Source of the DNA: Nocardia araoensis NBRC 100135
Lineage (GTDB): Bacteria; Actinomycetota; Actinomycetes; Mycobacteriales; Mycobacteriaceae
Reading direction: 5' to 3'
Length of the DNA stretch: 64,000 nucleotides
Assembly (NCBI RefSeq): GCF_000308435.1
Contig: NZ_BAFR01000124.1
Span: forward strand, 62,001-126,000
Part shown: positions 7,601-16,179 of the stretch, one piece after another
Position numbering within the stretch: position 1 is the first letter of the stretch
How the letters are laid out: each line of letters begins with the position of its first letter
Translations under genes and position numbers: made by a program
Notes under the pieces: generated by a model
Databases searched by the model: none
What the model saw: only the letters and a program-made list of their open reading frames with translations
What the model was told of the DNA's origin: nothing

Positions 7601-9343
7601 ATGACGTTCGACTACGACGTGGTGGTCGTCGGTTCCGGGTTCGGCGGCAGTGTGACCGCGCTGCGGCTCACCGAGAAGGGTTACCGGGTCGGCGTACTCG
7701 AGGCGGGACGGCGTTTCGCCGACGACGAGTTCGCCGAAACCTCCTGGGACGCACGCAAGTACCTGTGGGCTCCGGCACTGGGTTGCTTCGGCATCCAGCG
7801 GCTGACGCTGCTGAAGGACACCTTCATCATGGCGGGCGCGGGCGTCGGCGGCGGCTCGCTGGTGTACGCGAACACCCTCTACGAACCGCCGGACAAGTTC
7901 TACCGCGACCGCCAGTGGGCCCACATCACCGACTGGAAGGACGAGCTCGCTCCGCACTACGACCAGGCCAAACGGATGCTGGGCGTGACGACCAACCCGG
8001 CGACCACGCCGTCGGACCGCGTGCTGGCCGAGATCGCCGAGGAGATGGGCGTCGGCTCGACCTACCGCAGTACTCCCGTCGGTGTCCTGTTCGGCGGGAA
8101 CGGGGCGCGGCCCGGACAGGACGTGCCCGACCCCTTCTTCGGGGGCGTCGGCCCAGACCGCAATACCTGCACGCACTGCGGCGAGTGCATGACCGGCTGC
8201 CGCCACAACGCCAAGAACACCCTGGTCAAGAACTACCTCTACCTCGCGGAGCGGGCCGGCGCCACGGTCCATCCGCTCACCACGGTGACCGATGTGCGCC
8301 CGCTGCCCGGCGGCGGCTACGAGATCTCCACCGTCCGCACCGGACGCTGGGTCCGCAAGGCGCGCCGGAAGTTCACCGCCGAGCAGGTCGTCTTCGCCGC
8401 GGCCGCACTGGGCACCCAGAGACTGTTGCACCGGCTCCGTGATCGCGGTTCGCTACCGGACATCTCCCCGCGGCTGGGCGAACTCTCGCGCACCAACTCC
8501 GAGGAACTGCTCTCGATACGTAGCCGCCGCAAGGACTCCGATTTCACCAAAGGCGTGGCGATCACCTCATCGATCCACCCGGACGACGACACGCATATCG
8601 AGCCGGTGCGCTACGGCAAGGGCAGCAACGCCATCGGACTCATCGGCACCGCCATGATCGACCCCGACGGGCACACTTCGAAGCTGCGACTGTGGGCGCG
8701 AACCATGCGCAAGCTCGGACGCGACGCCTTCCACATCCAGAATCCGCGCGGCTGGTCGGAGCAGATGATCGGGTTGTTGGTGATGCAGTCGGTCGACAAC
8801 TCCATCACCACCTACACCACACGCGGTCTGTTCGGTCGCAAGATGACCACCAGACAGGGTGTGGGCGAGCCGAATCCGACCTGGCTTCCAGCCGGGCACG
8901 AGGTGGCCCACCGAGTCGCCGACAAGATCGACGGCATCCCGGGCGCAGGCTGGAGTGCCCTGTTCGACATCCCGATGACCGGACATTTCATCGGCGGCTG
9001 CGTCATCGGTGACTCTCCGGACGCCGGGGTCGTCGACCCCTACCACCGCATGCACGGGTACCCGGGACTGCACGTCATCGACGGTTCGACCATTTCCGCC
9101 AATCTCGGAGTGAACCCTTCCCTCACGATCACCGCCCAGGCCGAGCGGGCCACCGCCCTCTGGCCGAACAAGGGCGAGCCGGATCCGCGTCCCCAGCCGG
9201 GCGCGCCCTACCGGCGCATCTCCCCGGTGCCGCCGCGCAGCCCGGTTGTCCCGGCTGACGCACCGGCCGCGCTCCGGTTGCCGATCGTCGAGATCAAAGG
9301 GCCCGCCGACCGATCCGAGCCGACCGCGGACACACGCGGCTGA
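7601..9343 (+). CDS. choD: GMC-type cholesterol/sterol oxidase, ChoD-like
   Basis: 580 residues, about the length of M. tuberculosis ChoD (578), and very similar from memory: YDVVVVGSGFGGSVTALRL at the start, a TSWDARKYLWAP segment, GAGVGGGSLVYANTLY, the cysteine cluster CTHCGECMTGCRHNAKNTL, HIEPVRYGKGSNA, and a C-terminal ISANLGVNPSLTI. It binds FAD and is predicted to oxidise a 3-beta-hydroxysteroid or other bulky alcohol. The start follows GGAGA by 5 nt. It is probably co-transcribed with the upstream monooxygenase, and a strong hairpin follows the stop. Orthology is uncertain because other copies may exist elsewhere in the genome. Confidence 0.85.
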   Translation: MTFDYDVVVVGSGFGGSVTALRLTEKGYRVGVLEAGRRFADDEFAETSWDARKYLWAPALGCFGIQRLTLLKDTFIMAGAGVGGGSLVYANTLYEPPDKFYRDRQWAHITDWKDELAPHYDQAKRMLGVTTNPATTPSDRVLAEIAEEMGVGSTYRSTPVGVLFGGNGARPGQDVPDPFFGGVGPDRNTCTHCGECMTGCRHNAKNTLVKNYLYLAERAGATVHPLTTVTDVRPLPGGGYEISTVRTGRWVRKARRKFTAEQVVFAAAALGTQRLLHRLRDRGSLPDISPRLGELSRTNSEELLSIRSRRKDSDFTKGVAITSSIHPDDDTHIEPVRYGKGSNAIGLIGTAMIDPDGHTSKLRLWARTMRKLGRDAFHIQNPRGWSEQMIGLLVMQSVDNSITTYTTRGLFGRKMTTRQGVGEPNPTWLPAGHEVAHRVADKIDGIPGAGWSALFDIPMTGHFIGGCVIGDSPDAGVVDPYHRMHGYPGLHVIDGSTISANLGVNPSLTITAQAERATALWPNKGEPDPRPQPGAPYRRISPVPPRSPVVPADAPAALRLPIVEIKGPADRSEPTADTRG

Positions 9344-9350
9344 CCCGCGG

Positions 9351-9387
9351 GAAACGGCGGGCCCCGCCTACGCGGGCCCGCCGTTTC
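9351..9387. terminator. Strong hairpin between convergent genes
   Basis: GAAACGGCGGGCCC (9351-9364) and GGGCCCGCCGTTTC (9374-9387) are exact complements with a 9-nt loop. It lies 7 bp after the ChoD-like stop and 5 bp before the stop of the convergent gene, so it can end both transcripts. The T-run is short (3), common in high-GC actinobacteria. Confidence 0.75.
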
Positions 9388-9392
9388 AGCGA

Positions 9393-9710
9393 TCAGCGTT
9401 CGGTCAACGGCGCGACGCCCGCGCCCACCAGGTCGTGCAGCCGCGCGGTACGTCCCGTGGCGAGCAACAGCAGCGCGGCAATCGGGCCGCGAACCTCGGG
9501 CCCGGAACCGTGACACCAGTCGATGTCGGTGGCGCGCAGGCGAATCGCCAGATGCGCGGCCACGTGCCGGGCTCGCCACCCGGCGCAGAGTGAAGGATGG
9601 TCCCACTCTTCCGGGGACAATTCGGCCAGCAGGCCGGCAATCGCGCGGCGCTGCTGCTCGATGACCTGCCGGCTGCTCTCACGATCGAGGGTGGTCGATT
9701 GGGCCGACAT
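9393..9710 (-). CDS. Shortened MDMPI (maleylpyruvate isomerase)-family protein
   Basis: 105 residues, about half the usual 200 or more. The first half (QQRRAIAGLLAELSPEEWDH, SLCAGWRARHVAAHLA) is the N-terminal four-helix part of MDMPI/DinB-like thiol-dependent proteins. The second half (ATDIDWCHGSGPEVRGP, then LLLATGRTARLHDL) normally occurs at the C-terminal end of these proteins. The roughly 100 residues between appear to be missing in frame. GGAGG lies 7 nt before the ATG. Loss of the central region probably removes function. It directly abuts a MarR remnant. Confidence 0.6.
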   Translation of the reverse strand: MSAQSTTLDRESSRQVIEQQRRAIAGLLAELSPEEWDHPSLCAGWRARHVAAHLAIRLRATDIDWCHGSGPEVRGPIAALLLLATGRTARLHDLVGAGVAPLTER

Positions 9711-9718
9711 GGCCGCAC

Positions 9719-9892
9719 CTCCTCGTGTGCCTGACCGACCGCGGCAGGCAGGTGGCGGAATTCGCCAACTCGGTCGCCGAGAGCGTCGAGCGGGAATGGT
9801 CGGCACATCTGGGCGCTGAGGGGATGCGGCACCTGCGGCAAACGCTGAATCGCCTGCGCGAGATCACCCGGGGCCCGCAGCGCGAATTCTAG
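9719..9892 (+). pseudogene. MarR-family regulator, C-terminal remnant
   Basis: Reading plus from 9719 gives LLVCLTDRGRQVAEFANS, then VEREWSAHLGAEGMRHLRQT, then a stop at 9890-9892. This matches the end of the MarR wing and the C-terminal dimerization helix, where an LTxxGR motif is conserved. The N-terminal dimerization helix and the recognition helix are absent; the frame enters the start of the opposite-strand gene instead. No start codon or ribosome-binding site fits, so this is a truncated relic, probably left by a deletion. Confidence 0.65.
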
Positions 9893-10048
9893 TGAAAGAA
9901 CCAGAACCGCCGTTTACTTTCAGCTATCGTCGGTGGCAGAGCAACCGCTCTGTGGACACCAGGGATGCCGGCGCGGCCGTGGATCCCAGCGTGCCCGCGC
10001 AGGCCCGGGCGGTCGGACCACGACCGCTCTGTTCCACCGAGGAGCCGC

Positions 10049-11581
10049 ATGTACCCCGGCGCACACGTCGACCGATTCGCTGACAAACCGGCTGTTGTCG
10101 TCGCCGAGAGCGGCGAAGTTCTCACCTACCGGGAACTCGAGGAGAACTCGGTTCGACTGGCCCGGCACCTGCACGACGCGGGGTTGCGCAAGGGCGATCA
10201 CGTCGCGCTGCTGTCCGGCAACGACCCGAAGATCTACGAGGTCTACTGGGCGGCATTGCGAACCGGGCTTTACATCACCGCGGTCAACCGGCATCTGTCA
10301 CCCAGCGAGATCAGCTACATCGTCAACGACTGCGGGGCCAAGGCGCTGATCGTATCGGCCGGTCTCGCCGACGCGGCCGAACAGATCGTCCCGGAGACAC
10401 CCGCGGTCGAGATCCGCCTCGCTTTCGACGGCCCGGTGCCGGGGTACAAGTCCTACGAGGAGGCCAGGGCGGCGGCGTCGCCCGAACCACTGCCGGACCA
10501 GCCGCGGGGCGCGGACATGCTCTATTCCTCCGGCACCACCGGACGGCCCAAGGGGATCAAACAGCCGCTGCCGGACCGGCAGGTCGGCGATGCGCCCGGT
10601 GACACGTACACCGCGATCTTCGGACCGCTCTACGGATTCGACACCGAGACCGTCTATCTCTCTCCCGCTCCGCTCTATCACGCCGCGCCGCTGCGCTTCG
10701 GCGGCGTGGTCCACGCGCTGGGCGGAACGCTGGTGATCATGGAGAAGTTCGACGCCGAACAGGCCTTGGCCGCGATCGAGCGCTATCGGGTGACCCACAG
10801 CCAATGGGTGCCGACCATGTTCGTCCGGATGTTGAAACTCGACGAGGCCGTCCGCGCTCGCTACGACGTGTCCAGCCTGCGCGTCGCCGTGCACGCGGCC
10901 GCGCCGTGTCCTGTCGACGTGAAGCGGGCGATGATCGACTGGTGGGGCCCGATCCTCTACGAGTACTACGCCTCGACGGAAGCCAACGGCGCCACCTTCA
11001 TCGACAGCGAGCAATGGCTGCGCAAGCCCGGCTCGGTCGGCACGGCCGGTCTCGGCAGCATCCGGGTGTGCGGCGACGACGGCGCGGAACTGCCCACCGG
11101 GGAGATCGGGACCATCTACTTCGAACGCGAAGAGGCCCCCTTCGCCTATCACAACGACCCCGCGAAGACGGCCGAGGCGGTCCACCCGGACCATCCGACC
11201 TGGACCACCACCGGCGACATCGGCTATGTCGACGAGGACGGCTATCTGTTCCTCACCGACCGCAAAGCCTTCATGATCATCTCCGGCGGGGTGAACATCT
11301 ACCCGCAGGAGGTGGAGGACGCGCTCGCCCTGCATCCCGAGGTGCTCGACGTGGCGGTGATCGGCGTGCCGGACGAGGAGATGGGCGAATCGGTCAAGGC
11401 CGTCGTCCAGCCGGCCCCGGGCGCCGAGCCCGGCCCCGACCTGGCCGCGGAGCTGCGCGAATATCTGCGCGACCGCATCGCCCACTACAAGGTGCCGCGC
11501 AGTTTCGACTTCGCCGACGAGCTGCCCCGGACCCCCACCGGGAAGCTGGTCAAGGGCAAACTCCGCCAGCGGTACCTGTGA
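10049..11581 (+). CDS. Acyl-CoA synthetase / AMP-dependent ligase
   Basis: 510 residues with all ANL-superfamily motifs: the P-loop YSSGTTGRPKGIK near residue 175, YEYYASTEANG, the hinge TTGDIGYVDEDGYLFLTDR, and the catalytic lysine in PRTPTGKLVKGKL near the C-terminus. It activates a carboxylic acid with ATP and CoA in the cytosol. The acid is unknown but is likely a fatty or sterol side-chain acid given the neighbours. GAGGAG lies 5 nt before the ATG at 10049. The frame stays open to 9965 but with non-homologous sequence. It is convergent with the hydrolase downstream. Confidence 0.9.
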   Translation: MYPGAHVDRFADKPAVVVAESGEVLTYRELEENSVRLARHLHDAGLRKGDHVALLSGNDPKIYEVYWAALRTGLYITAVNRHLSPSEISYIVNDCGAKALIVSAGLADAAEQIVPETPAVEIRLAFDGPVPGYKSYEEARAAASPEPLPDQPRGADMLYSSGTTGRPKGIKQPLPDRQVGDAPGDTYTAIFGPLYGFDTETVYLSPAPLYHAAPLRFGGVVHALGGTLVIMEKFDAEQALAAIERYRVTHSQWVPTMFVRMLKLDEAVRARYDVSSLRVAVHAAAPCPVDVKRAMIDWWGPILYEYYASTEANGATFIDSEQWLRKPGSVGTAGLGSIRVCGDDGAELPTGEIGTIYFEREEAPFAYHNDPAKTAEAVHPDHPTWTTTGDIGYVDEDGYLFLTDRKAFMIISGGVNIYPQEVEDALALHPEVLDVAVIGVPDEEMGESVKAVVQPAPGAEPGPDLAAELREYLRDRIAHYKVPRSFDFADELPRTPTGKLVKGKLRQRYL

Positions 11582-11593
11582 GGTTCCCTGGCG

Positions 11594-12535
11594 CTACGCG
11601 ACGCAGGTGAGGTCGGCGGGCTCGCCCGCGCGCGTCATCAGGCGCGCGACGGCCTCCGCCACCAGGCCGGGCTGCTCCAGGATCACGGAGTGACCGGCGC
11701 TCTCGACGATCACGAAGTCCGAGTACTCGACGGCGGCGGCCATCTCGACGGAATGCGACGGGGGCGTCATCAAGTCGGCGGAGCCGCACAGCACCAACGT
11801 GGGGATCCTGGAGAGCAGCGCGAGCGCGTCGGTTCGGTCGTAGACCATCAGGTCGCTCAAGAAGCTCGCCATCGTGACGATCGGCGTCTCGTTGCGCATG
11901 GCGTTGGCGAGCGCGAGCACCCGTGAGCTCACCTTGCGATCGCCGAATTCGGCGGTACGGACCAGCGGGGCGAACAGTCGACAGGCCAGCAGCTTCGCAT
12001 GGTGCATCGCCCCCGGCGCGAGCCGGACGGCGGCCTGGAACGCGGAGACGACCGGGCTGCGCAGGAGACGGCCGAACCCGGCGTCGCTGAGGCCGCCCGC
12101 AGCGGTCGCGAGGAGGGCGACACCGACCACGCGGGTGCCGATCTCGTGCGGATTCTGGCCGGCGTAGGTCAGCGCGGTCATGCCACCCATCGAGTGGCCG
12201 ACGAGGACGACCGGTCCGGTGGGGGCGACGGCGTCGAGAACCTCGCGCAGGTCCCGGCCGAGCTGGTCGATGTTGTAGGTCCGCCGGGGCGCTGTGGCGG
12301 ACTCGCCGTGGCCGCGGTGGTCGTAGCAGACGATCCTGGCGCCGGCGTATCGGCGCAGCAACTCGGCGCGAACGTAGGTCCAGGACTCGCTGCGCAGGCA
12401 ATGTCCGTGCAGCAGGACGACGGTGAGGTCCGCGTTTCTCGGGCCGTATTCGCGAACCGCGAGCGCCACGCCGTCTTCGGTCCGGACAGTGGTACGCCGT
12501 TGGGCCTCGGCGGCGATTGTGCTGAGAATCGACAT
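11594..12535 (-). CDS. Alpha/beta-fold hydrolase (serine esterase type)
   Basis: 313 residues. The oxyanion-side motif is LLHGHCLRSESW, the nucleophile elbow GHSMGGM places the serine near residue 114, an acid lies in CGSADLMTPP and the histidine in SAGHSVILEQP. This is a complete serine-histidine-aspartate triad, unlike the Asp-nucleophile hydrolase at 1403. There is no signal peptide. GGAG lies 7 nt before the ATG. It is convergent with the acyl-CoA ligase, with only 12 bp between stops. It may hydrolyse esters or lactones, possibly those made by the monooxygenase at 6096 (inference). Confidence 0.85.
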   Translation of the reverse strand: MSILSTIAAEAQRRTTVRTEDGVALAVREYGPRNADLTVVLLHGHCLRSESWTYVRAELLRRYAGARIVCYDHRGHGESATAPRRTYNIDQLGRDLREVLDAVAPTGPVVLVGHSMGGMTALTYAGQNPHEIGTRVVGVALLATAAGGLSDAGFGRLLRSPVVSAFQAAVRLAPGAMHHAKLLACRLFAPLVRTAEFGDRKVSSRVLALANAMRNETPIVTMASFLSDLMVYDRTDALALLSRIPTLVLCGSADLMTPPSHSVEMAAAVEYSDFVIVESAGHSVILEQPGLVAEAVARLMTRAGEPADLTCVA

Positions 12536-12720
12536 GGGATGCTCCGGTTCACTGGCGATGACTCGTCCTACTCTCCGCCGTACGCGCCGCCGTCAGCAGG
12601 CCCCCGAGTGCTGAGCTGCGATCCCCAAGGGGTATGCCCATCACCACCAAGGTGGGGGTGGCCGCCGGAGCGCGGTCCAGCCACCAGCGCGGATCGGCGT
12701 GCGAAGTTGCGAACGCGCAG

Positions 12721-13578
12721 CTAACGCACCGGATCGACCCCGAGCATCCCCAGGGCGAAATCGCCGTACCGCGAGGCCACCTCCTCCGGCGTCGCCGGGC
12801 CGGACTCGCGAAACCACTGGGGGATGGCGGTGCACATGGTGGCTATGGCACGACCCGCGGCCCGGACCTGGGGAACGGCGATGCGGCCCTCGGCGTGGGC
12901 CTCGCCGATCGCGTCGTCCAGGATGGCTTGGATATCGCGGCGGGAGCGGGCGATGCGCGCGCGTTCGCTCGGGGACAGACTGCGCATCTCACTGGCGCCG
13001 ATGAAACCGAGGTCGCGGCGATGGGTGTGGAACAGGGCCAGCGCTTCCACGATCAGGCGCACCCGGTGGACGCTGTCGCGGCCTTCGGCGCGGGCGGCGC
13101 GCACTCGCCAGTGCAATTCGTCCATGGTCAGATCGAGAATGCGGACCAGCAGGTCGTGCTTGTCGCGATAGTGGTGGTAGAGGCCGGGAACGCTGGTGCC
13201 CGCCCGCCGGGCGATCGCGCGGACGGTCGTGCCGTGGTAGCCGATCTCGACGAACGACGCGAGCGCCGCGGCCAGCACCGGGTCGACGTCCAGCGGAGCG
13301 AATTCGCGCCAGCCACCCCGCGGGCCCGGCTCGGCATCGGCCCGGTCGTAGCTCGGCCGCGCAGCGAACGACGCCTCGCCGAGCAGTTGCGCGACCGGCA
13401 CACCGAGCACATCGGACAAGCGAGTGAGCCGCGCGATCGAGATACCGGTCTTTCCCGTCTCCACGGCGCTGAGCGTCGCCGGACTCACCTCGAGACGGCG
13501 GGCCACTTCGCGCAGCGTCAGACCCGCAGCGCGGCGCGCGCGACGGATCGCCTCGTGTGGAGCCGCCTTGTTGTCCAT
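12721..13578 (-). CDS. XRE-TetR fusion transcriptional regulator
   Basis: 285 residues with two DNA-binding parts: an XRE/HTH_3 domain (AIRRARRAAGLTLREVARRL, SPATLSAVETGK, about residues 8-66) followed by a TetR domain (EIGYHGTTVRAIARRAGTSV, LYHHYRDKHDLLVRIL, about 105-160) and a TetR ligand-binding region. It is divergent from an acyl-CoA dehydrogenase and may sense an acyl-CoA. The ATG at 13578 has no Shine-Dalgarno; TATTCT lies 7 nt upstream inside a perfect palindrome, which fits a leaderless, self-repressed gene. An upstream start at 13611 would place the palindrome inside the coding region and is less likely. Confidence 0.85.
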   Translation of the reverse strand: MDNKAAPHEAIRRARRAAGLTLREVARRLEVSPATLSAVETGKTGISIARLTRLSDVLGVPVAQLLGEASFAARPSYDRADAEPGPRGGWREFAPLDVDPVLAAALASFVEIGYHGTTVRAIARRAGTSVPGLYHHYRDKHDLLVRILDLTMDELHWRVRAARAEGRDSVHRVRLIVEALALFHTHRRDLGFIGASEMRSLSPSERARIARSRRDIQAILDDAIGEAHAEGRIAVPQVRAAGRAIATMCTAIPQWFRESGPATPEEVASRYGDFALGMLGVDPVR

Positions 13579-13580
13579 TA

Positions 13581-13599
13581 TGTTCAGAATATCTGAACA
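13581..13599. promoter_or_regulatory. Palindromic operator over the -10 of the XRE-TetR gene
   Basis: TGTTCAGA (13581-13588), ATA, TCTGAACA (13592-13599): perfect 8-bp arms. The minus-strand -10 TATTCT (13586-13591) lies at its centre. Binding there would shut off the regulator's own leaderless promoter and could affect the divergent acyl-CoA dehydrogenase 138 bp away. Confidence 0.65.
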
Positions 13600-13736
13600 C
13601 CACAATTCCACCGTTCGCGCCTGACAACTGGGTCTTCAACGCTTTTTGACACCACTCGTGCCCAGTGGGACAGTGTTCAGGACAGAGCGATCGTTCGGTC
13701 AGGGACGAGGCTCCGGATGTCGAGGAGGAATGCGCG

Positions 13737-14951
13737 ATGCCGATCGATCTGACCTATTCCGACGAGGTTCGGGCGCTGATCGACCGCACCCGTGAATTCG
13801 TGCGGGAGACGGTGCTGCCGATCGAAGACGAGCACCACGGCGACATCACCGCGGCCGGCGGTGACGGACTGCGCGTCACCCTGAACAAGCTGGCGCGTGA
13901 GGCCGGGGTCTTCGCACCGCACGCGCCCGTCGAGTACGGCGGTCACGGACTGTCGATGTCGGATCGCGCGCCGGTGTTCGAGGAAGCGGGCTACTCGCTG
14001 TTCGGCCCGACGGCGCTCAATATCGCGGCGCCCGACGAGGGCAATGTGCACATGCTCGCCCACATCGCCGACCCGGAGCAGAAGTCGCGCTACCTGGAAC
14101 CACTCGCCCGCGGCGAGGTACGGTCGGCCTTCGCGATGACCGAGCCGGCCCCCGGCGCCGGTTCCGACCCGGCGGCGCTGGCCACTCGGGCCGTCCCCGT
14201 CGACGGCGGCTGGCGGATCAACGGCCACAAGCACTTCATCACCGGCGCCGACGGGGCCGGCTTTTTCATCGTGATGGCCCGCACCTCCGGCGAACCGGGA
14301 CAGCGGGGCGGGGCGACGATGTTCCTCGCGCCCGCTGACACCCCCGGCCTGCGGGTCGGCAGGCATATCACCACGCTGGACCGGGCGATGATCGGCGGCC
14401 ACTGCGAGGTCTTTTTCGAGGACATGTTCGTACCCGACGAAGCGGTGCTCGGCGCCGTCGACCGCGGCTTCGAATACGCCCAGGTGCGGCTCGGCCCGGC
14501 CCGCATGACGCACGTGATGCGCTTGCTGGGAGCGGCGCGCCGGGGCCACGACATAGCCGTCGCGCATGTCGCCCAGCGCGAAGGCTTCGGTGCGCGCATC
14601 GGCGATCTGGGCATGGCGCAGAAGATGATCGCGGACAACGAGATCGACCTCGCCGCCACCCGCGCGCTGCTGGTACGCGCCTGCTGGGAACTCGACAACG
14701 GAGAGCACGCGGGCAATGCCACGTCGATCGCGAAGACCTTCGCCGCCGAAGCGATCTTCCGCATCGTCGACCGGAGTATCCAGTTGTGCGGCGGGCTCGG
14801 TGTTTCCGACGACCTGCCGCTGGCGCGCCTGTCCCGCGAAGTGCGACCCTTCCGCATCTACGACGGGCCCTCGGAAGTGCACCGCTGGGCTATCGCCAAG
14901 CGTGCGGTCAGCGCGGCCCGCCGGGCGGCGGCCGACGCGTCCTCGCGCTGA
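13737..14951 (+). CDS. Acyl-CoA dehydrogenase family protein
   Basis: 404 residues with the acyl-CoA dehydrogenase architecture: an N-terminal helical domain, FAMTEPAPGAGSDPAAL in the flavin/substrate strand region, INGHKHFITGADGA, and a C-terminal helical domain with LCGGLGVSDDLPLARL. The position that usually carries the catalytic glutamate reads YDGPSEVH, with aspartate, as in ACAD10/11-type proteins. FAD-dependent alpha-beta dehydrogenation of an acyl-CoA is predicted. GGAGG lies 8 nt before the ATG at 13737. It is divergent from the XRE-TetR regulator, which probably controls it. Confidence 0.87.
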   Translation: MPIDLTYSDEVRALIDRTREFVRETVLPIEDEHHGDITAAGGDGLRVTLNKLAREAGVFAPHAPVEYGGHGLSMSDRAPVFEEAGYSLFGPTALNIAAPDEGNVHMLAHIADPEQKSRYLEPLARGEVRSAFAMTEPAPGAGSDPAALATRAVPVDGGWRINGHKHFITGADGAGFFIVMARTSGEPGQRGGATMFLAPADTPGLRVGRHITTLDRAMIGGHCEVFFEDMFVPDEAVLGAVDRGFEYAQVRLGPARMTHVMRLLGAARRGHDIAVAHVAQREGFGARIGDLGMAQKMIADNEIDLAATRALLVRACWELDNGEHAGNATSIAKTFAAEAIFRIVDRSIQLCGGLGVSDDLPLARLSREVRPFRIYDGPSEVHRWAIAKRAVSAARRAAADASSR

Positions 14952-15160
14952 TCCGCCGGGCAAGCCGTTCGCCATCGACGAGCGGCGCCTCTCGAGCGCT
15001 GTCGGGTCGATCGGCCGCGCGTGCGATCACGAAAGCGAGGCTCCGCGTAACATGCGGACTTCGTGGCTCCGCCGAGACATCCGAAGGCGGAGGTTCGCCG
15101 GGCTCACGTGGCGAACACCCTGATCGATCGCGTTCCCGGAATGATCGAAAGGAGAGCCGT

Positions 15161-15388
15161 ATGCCAGCGCAAGACCGCCGATACCTCGTCCTTCTGAATC
15201 CGGGCGACCTCGGCGATGCCACCGCTCTCACGGCGATCCGTACGGAGTTCTTCGACTGGCTTCAGGAATCCGGCGCGGAAGTCGTCGAGGACGGCGGCGC
15301 CAACCGATTGGTCATCATGTCGTCGCCGGAAACGGCGGCGCGCCTCACGGGGCTCGGATACGTGCGCACCGTTGAGCCCTACGCCTAG
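15161..15388 (+). CDS. Hypothetical protein, 75 residues
   Basis: The ATG is preceded by GAAAGGAG at a good distance. The sequence begins with a strand (RYLVLLNPGD), has a helix (ALTAIRTEFFDWLQESGAEV), then strands (NRLVIMSSPETAARL) and ends YVRTVEPYA. The alternating pattern resembles a small alpha/beta ferredoxin-like fold, loosely like a subtilisin-propeptide (I9) domain, but no family is recognised. No membrane or export signal is seen. It stands alone between the acyl-CoA dehydrogenase and a CsbD gene. Confidence 0.6.
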   Translation: MPAQDRRYLVLLNPGDLGDATALTAIRTEFFDWLQESGAEVVEDGGANRLVIMSSPETAARLTGLGYVRTVEPYA

Positions 15389-15463
15389 AAACACCGTCCG
15401 TCGAGCCATCCCGGAACTGTCGATTCCGGCGTCCGCGGCGCCGACGAATACCGCGAATACCGG

Positions 15464-15496
15464 TCCGCCGCCGCCAGGTCTGCTGACGGCGGCGGA
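15464..15496. other. GC-rich inverted repeat downstream of the 75-residue gene
   Basis: TCCGCCGCCG (15464-15473) and CGGCGGCGGA (15487-15496), 10-bp arms with a 13-nt loop, between two convergent genes. It lacks a T-run, so it may be a factor-independent terminator of the high-GC type or only composition. Confidence 0.4.
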
Positions 15497-15523
15497 TGCC
15501 TGAGGTGGTCGAACCGGCGCGTA

Positions 15524-15769
15524 TTACCGCCCGTGCTGATGGGCGGACTGGCGGGCCTCGTCGACGTCCGCTTCGGACCGCGCCTTCTCGGCCGCGGCTT
15601 CCTTCGCGGCCGCCTCGCGCTGCGATTCCGCCTTGTCCTGCTGCGCGCGACCTTCGTCCTTCAGGTCCTGGTGACCGGTGACGGTACCGGCCGCTTCCTT
15701 CACCTTGCCCTTGGCATCTTCGACGATGCCCTCGACGCCCTCGCGAGGACCGCTTCCATGTTCAGCCAC
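15524..15769 (-). CDS. CsbD-family stress protein
   Basis: 81 residues, highly charged and hydrophilic. EGIVEDAKGKVKEAAGTVTG followed by LKDEGRAQQDKAE is the CsbD signature; the C-terminal half is an Ala/Glu/Lys helix. CsbD proteins are small stress-induced proteins of unknown mechanism, in Bacillus under sigma-B. The start is the GTG at 15769, with AGGAGG just upstream. It is convergent with the 75-residue gene. Confidence 0.85.
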   Translation of the reverse strand: MAEHGSGPREGVEGIVEDAKGKVKEAAGTVTGHQDLKDEGRAQQDKAESQREAAAKEAAAEKARSEADVDEARQSAHQHGR

Positions 15770-15915
15770 AACAACCTCCTGGAATATCGGAACAAGCTGA
15801 CATCTGGCGCATACCCGGGAGACCGGCCTCGAATCCGCAGCGATGAAGTTCGGCTCGTGCGCACGTCACGCCCGCAGGACGGGGCGGGCCAGCGCCCTGT
15901 GTCGCCGCGCTCGCG

Positions 15916-16179
15916 ATGGTCTACGCGACGCTCGGTATCCAGGTGTCGCCACCCGAGCACGTCCACCCCGCCACCGCTCACGCGGCGGATCTGCCGTACC
16001 CGGCGGTCGGCTGGTTCCTCGCGGGCATGTTCTTGTTGGACGCGGTGGTCGTCGTGGTACGGCCGCCGGACGAGCGGCCGCAAGCGTGGCGCGATCTCGT
16101 CGTCACGGTGTTCCCGCACCTGGCCATGGACATCGCGATGGTGGCGATGCTCGTCACCGCGTTGATCCCGCTCGGCTGA
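15916..16179 (+). pseudogene. DUF5134-like membrane protein fragment
   Basis: 87 residues from the ATG at 15916 contain two hydrophobic segments (VGWFLAGMFLLDAVVVVV and LAMDIAMVAMLVTALIPL). The pattern H-x-x-M-x-x-A-M in the last helix resembles the C-terminal end of actinobacterial DUF5134 proteins, which are about twice as long. The frame continues upstream to 15847 with similar composition but hits a stop, and no ribosome-binding site fits, so an N-terminally truncated gene is more likely than a functional one. The family call is tentative. Confidence 0.4.

Noticed and set aside
12621-12635. ATCCCCAAGGGGTAT, resembling a CsoR/RicR copper operator
   Set aside because: It lies between a hydrolase and an XRE-TetR gene with no copper-handling gene nearby, and C/G-run palindromes are frequent in high-GC DNA.
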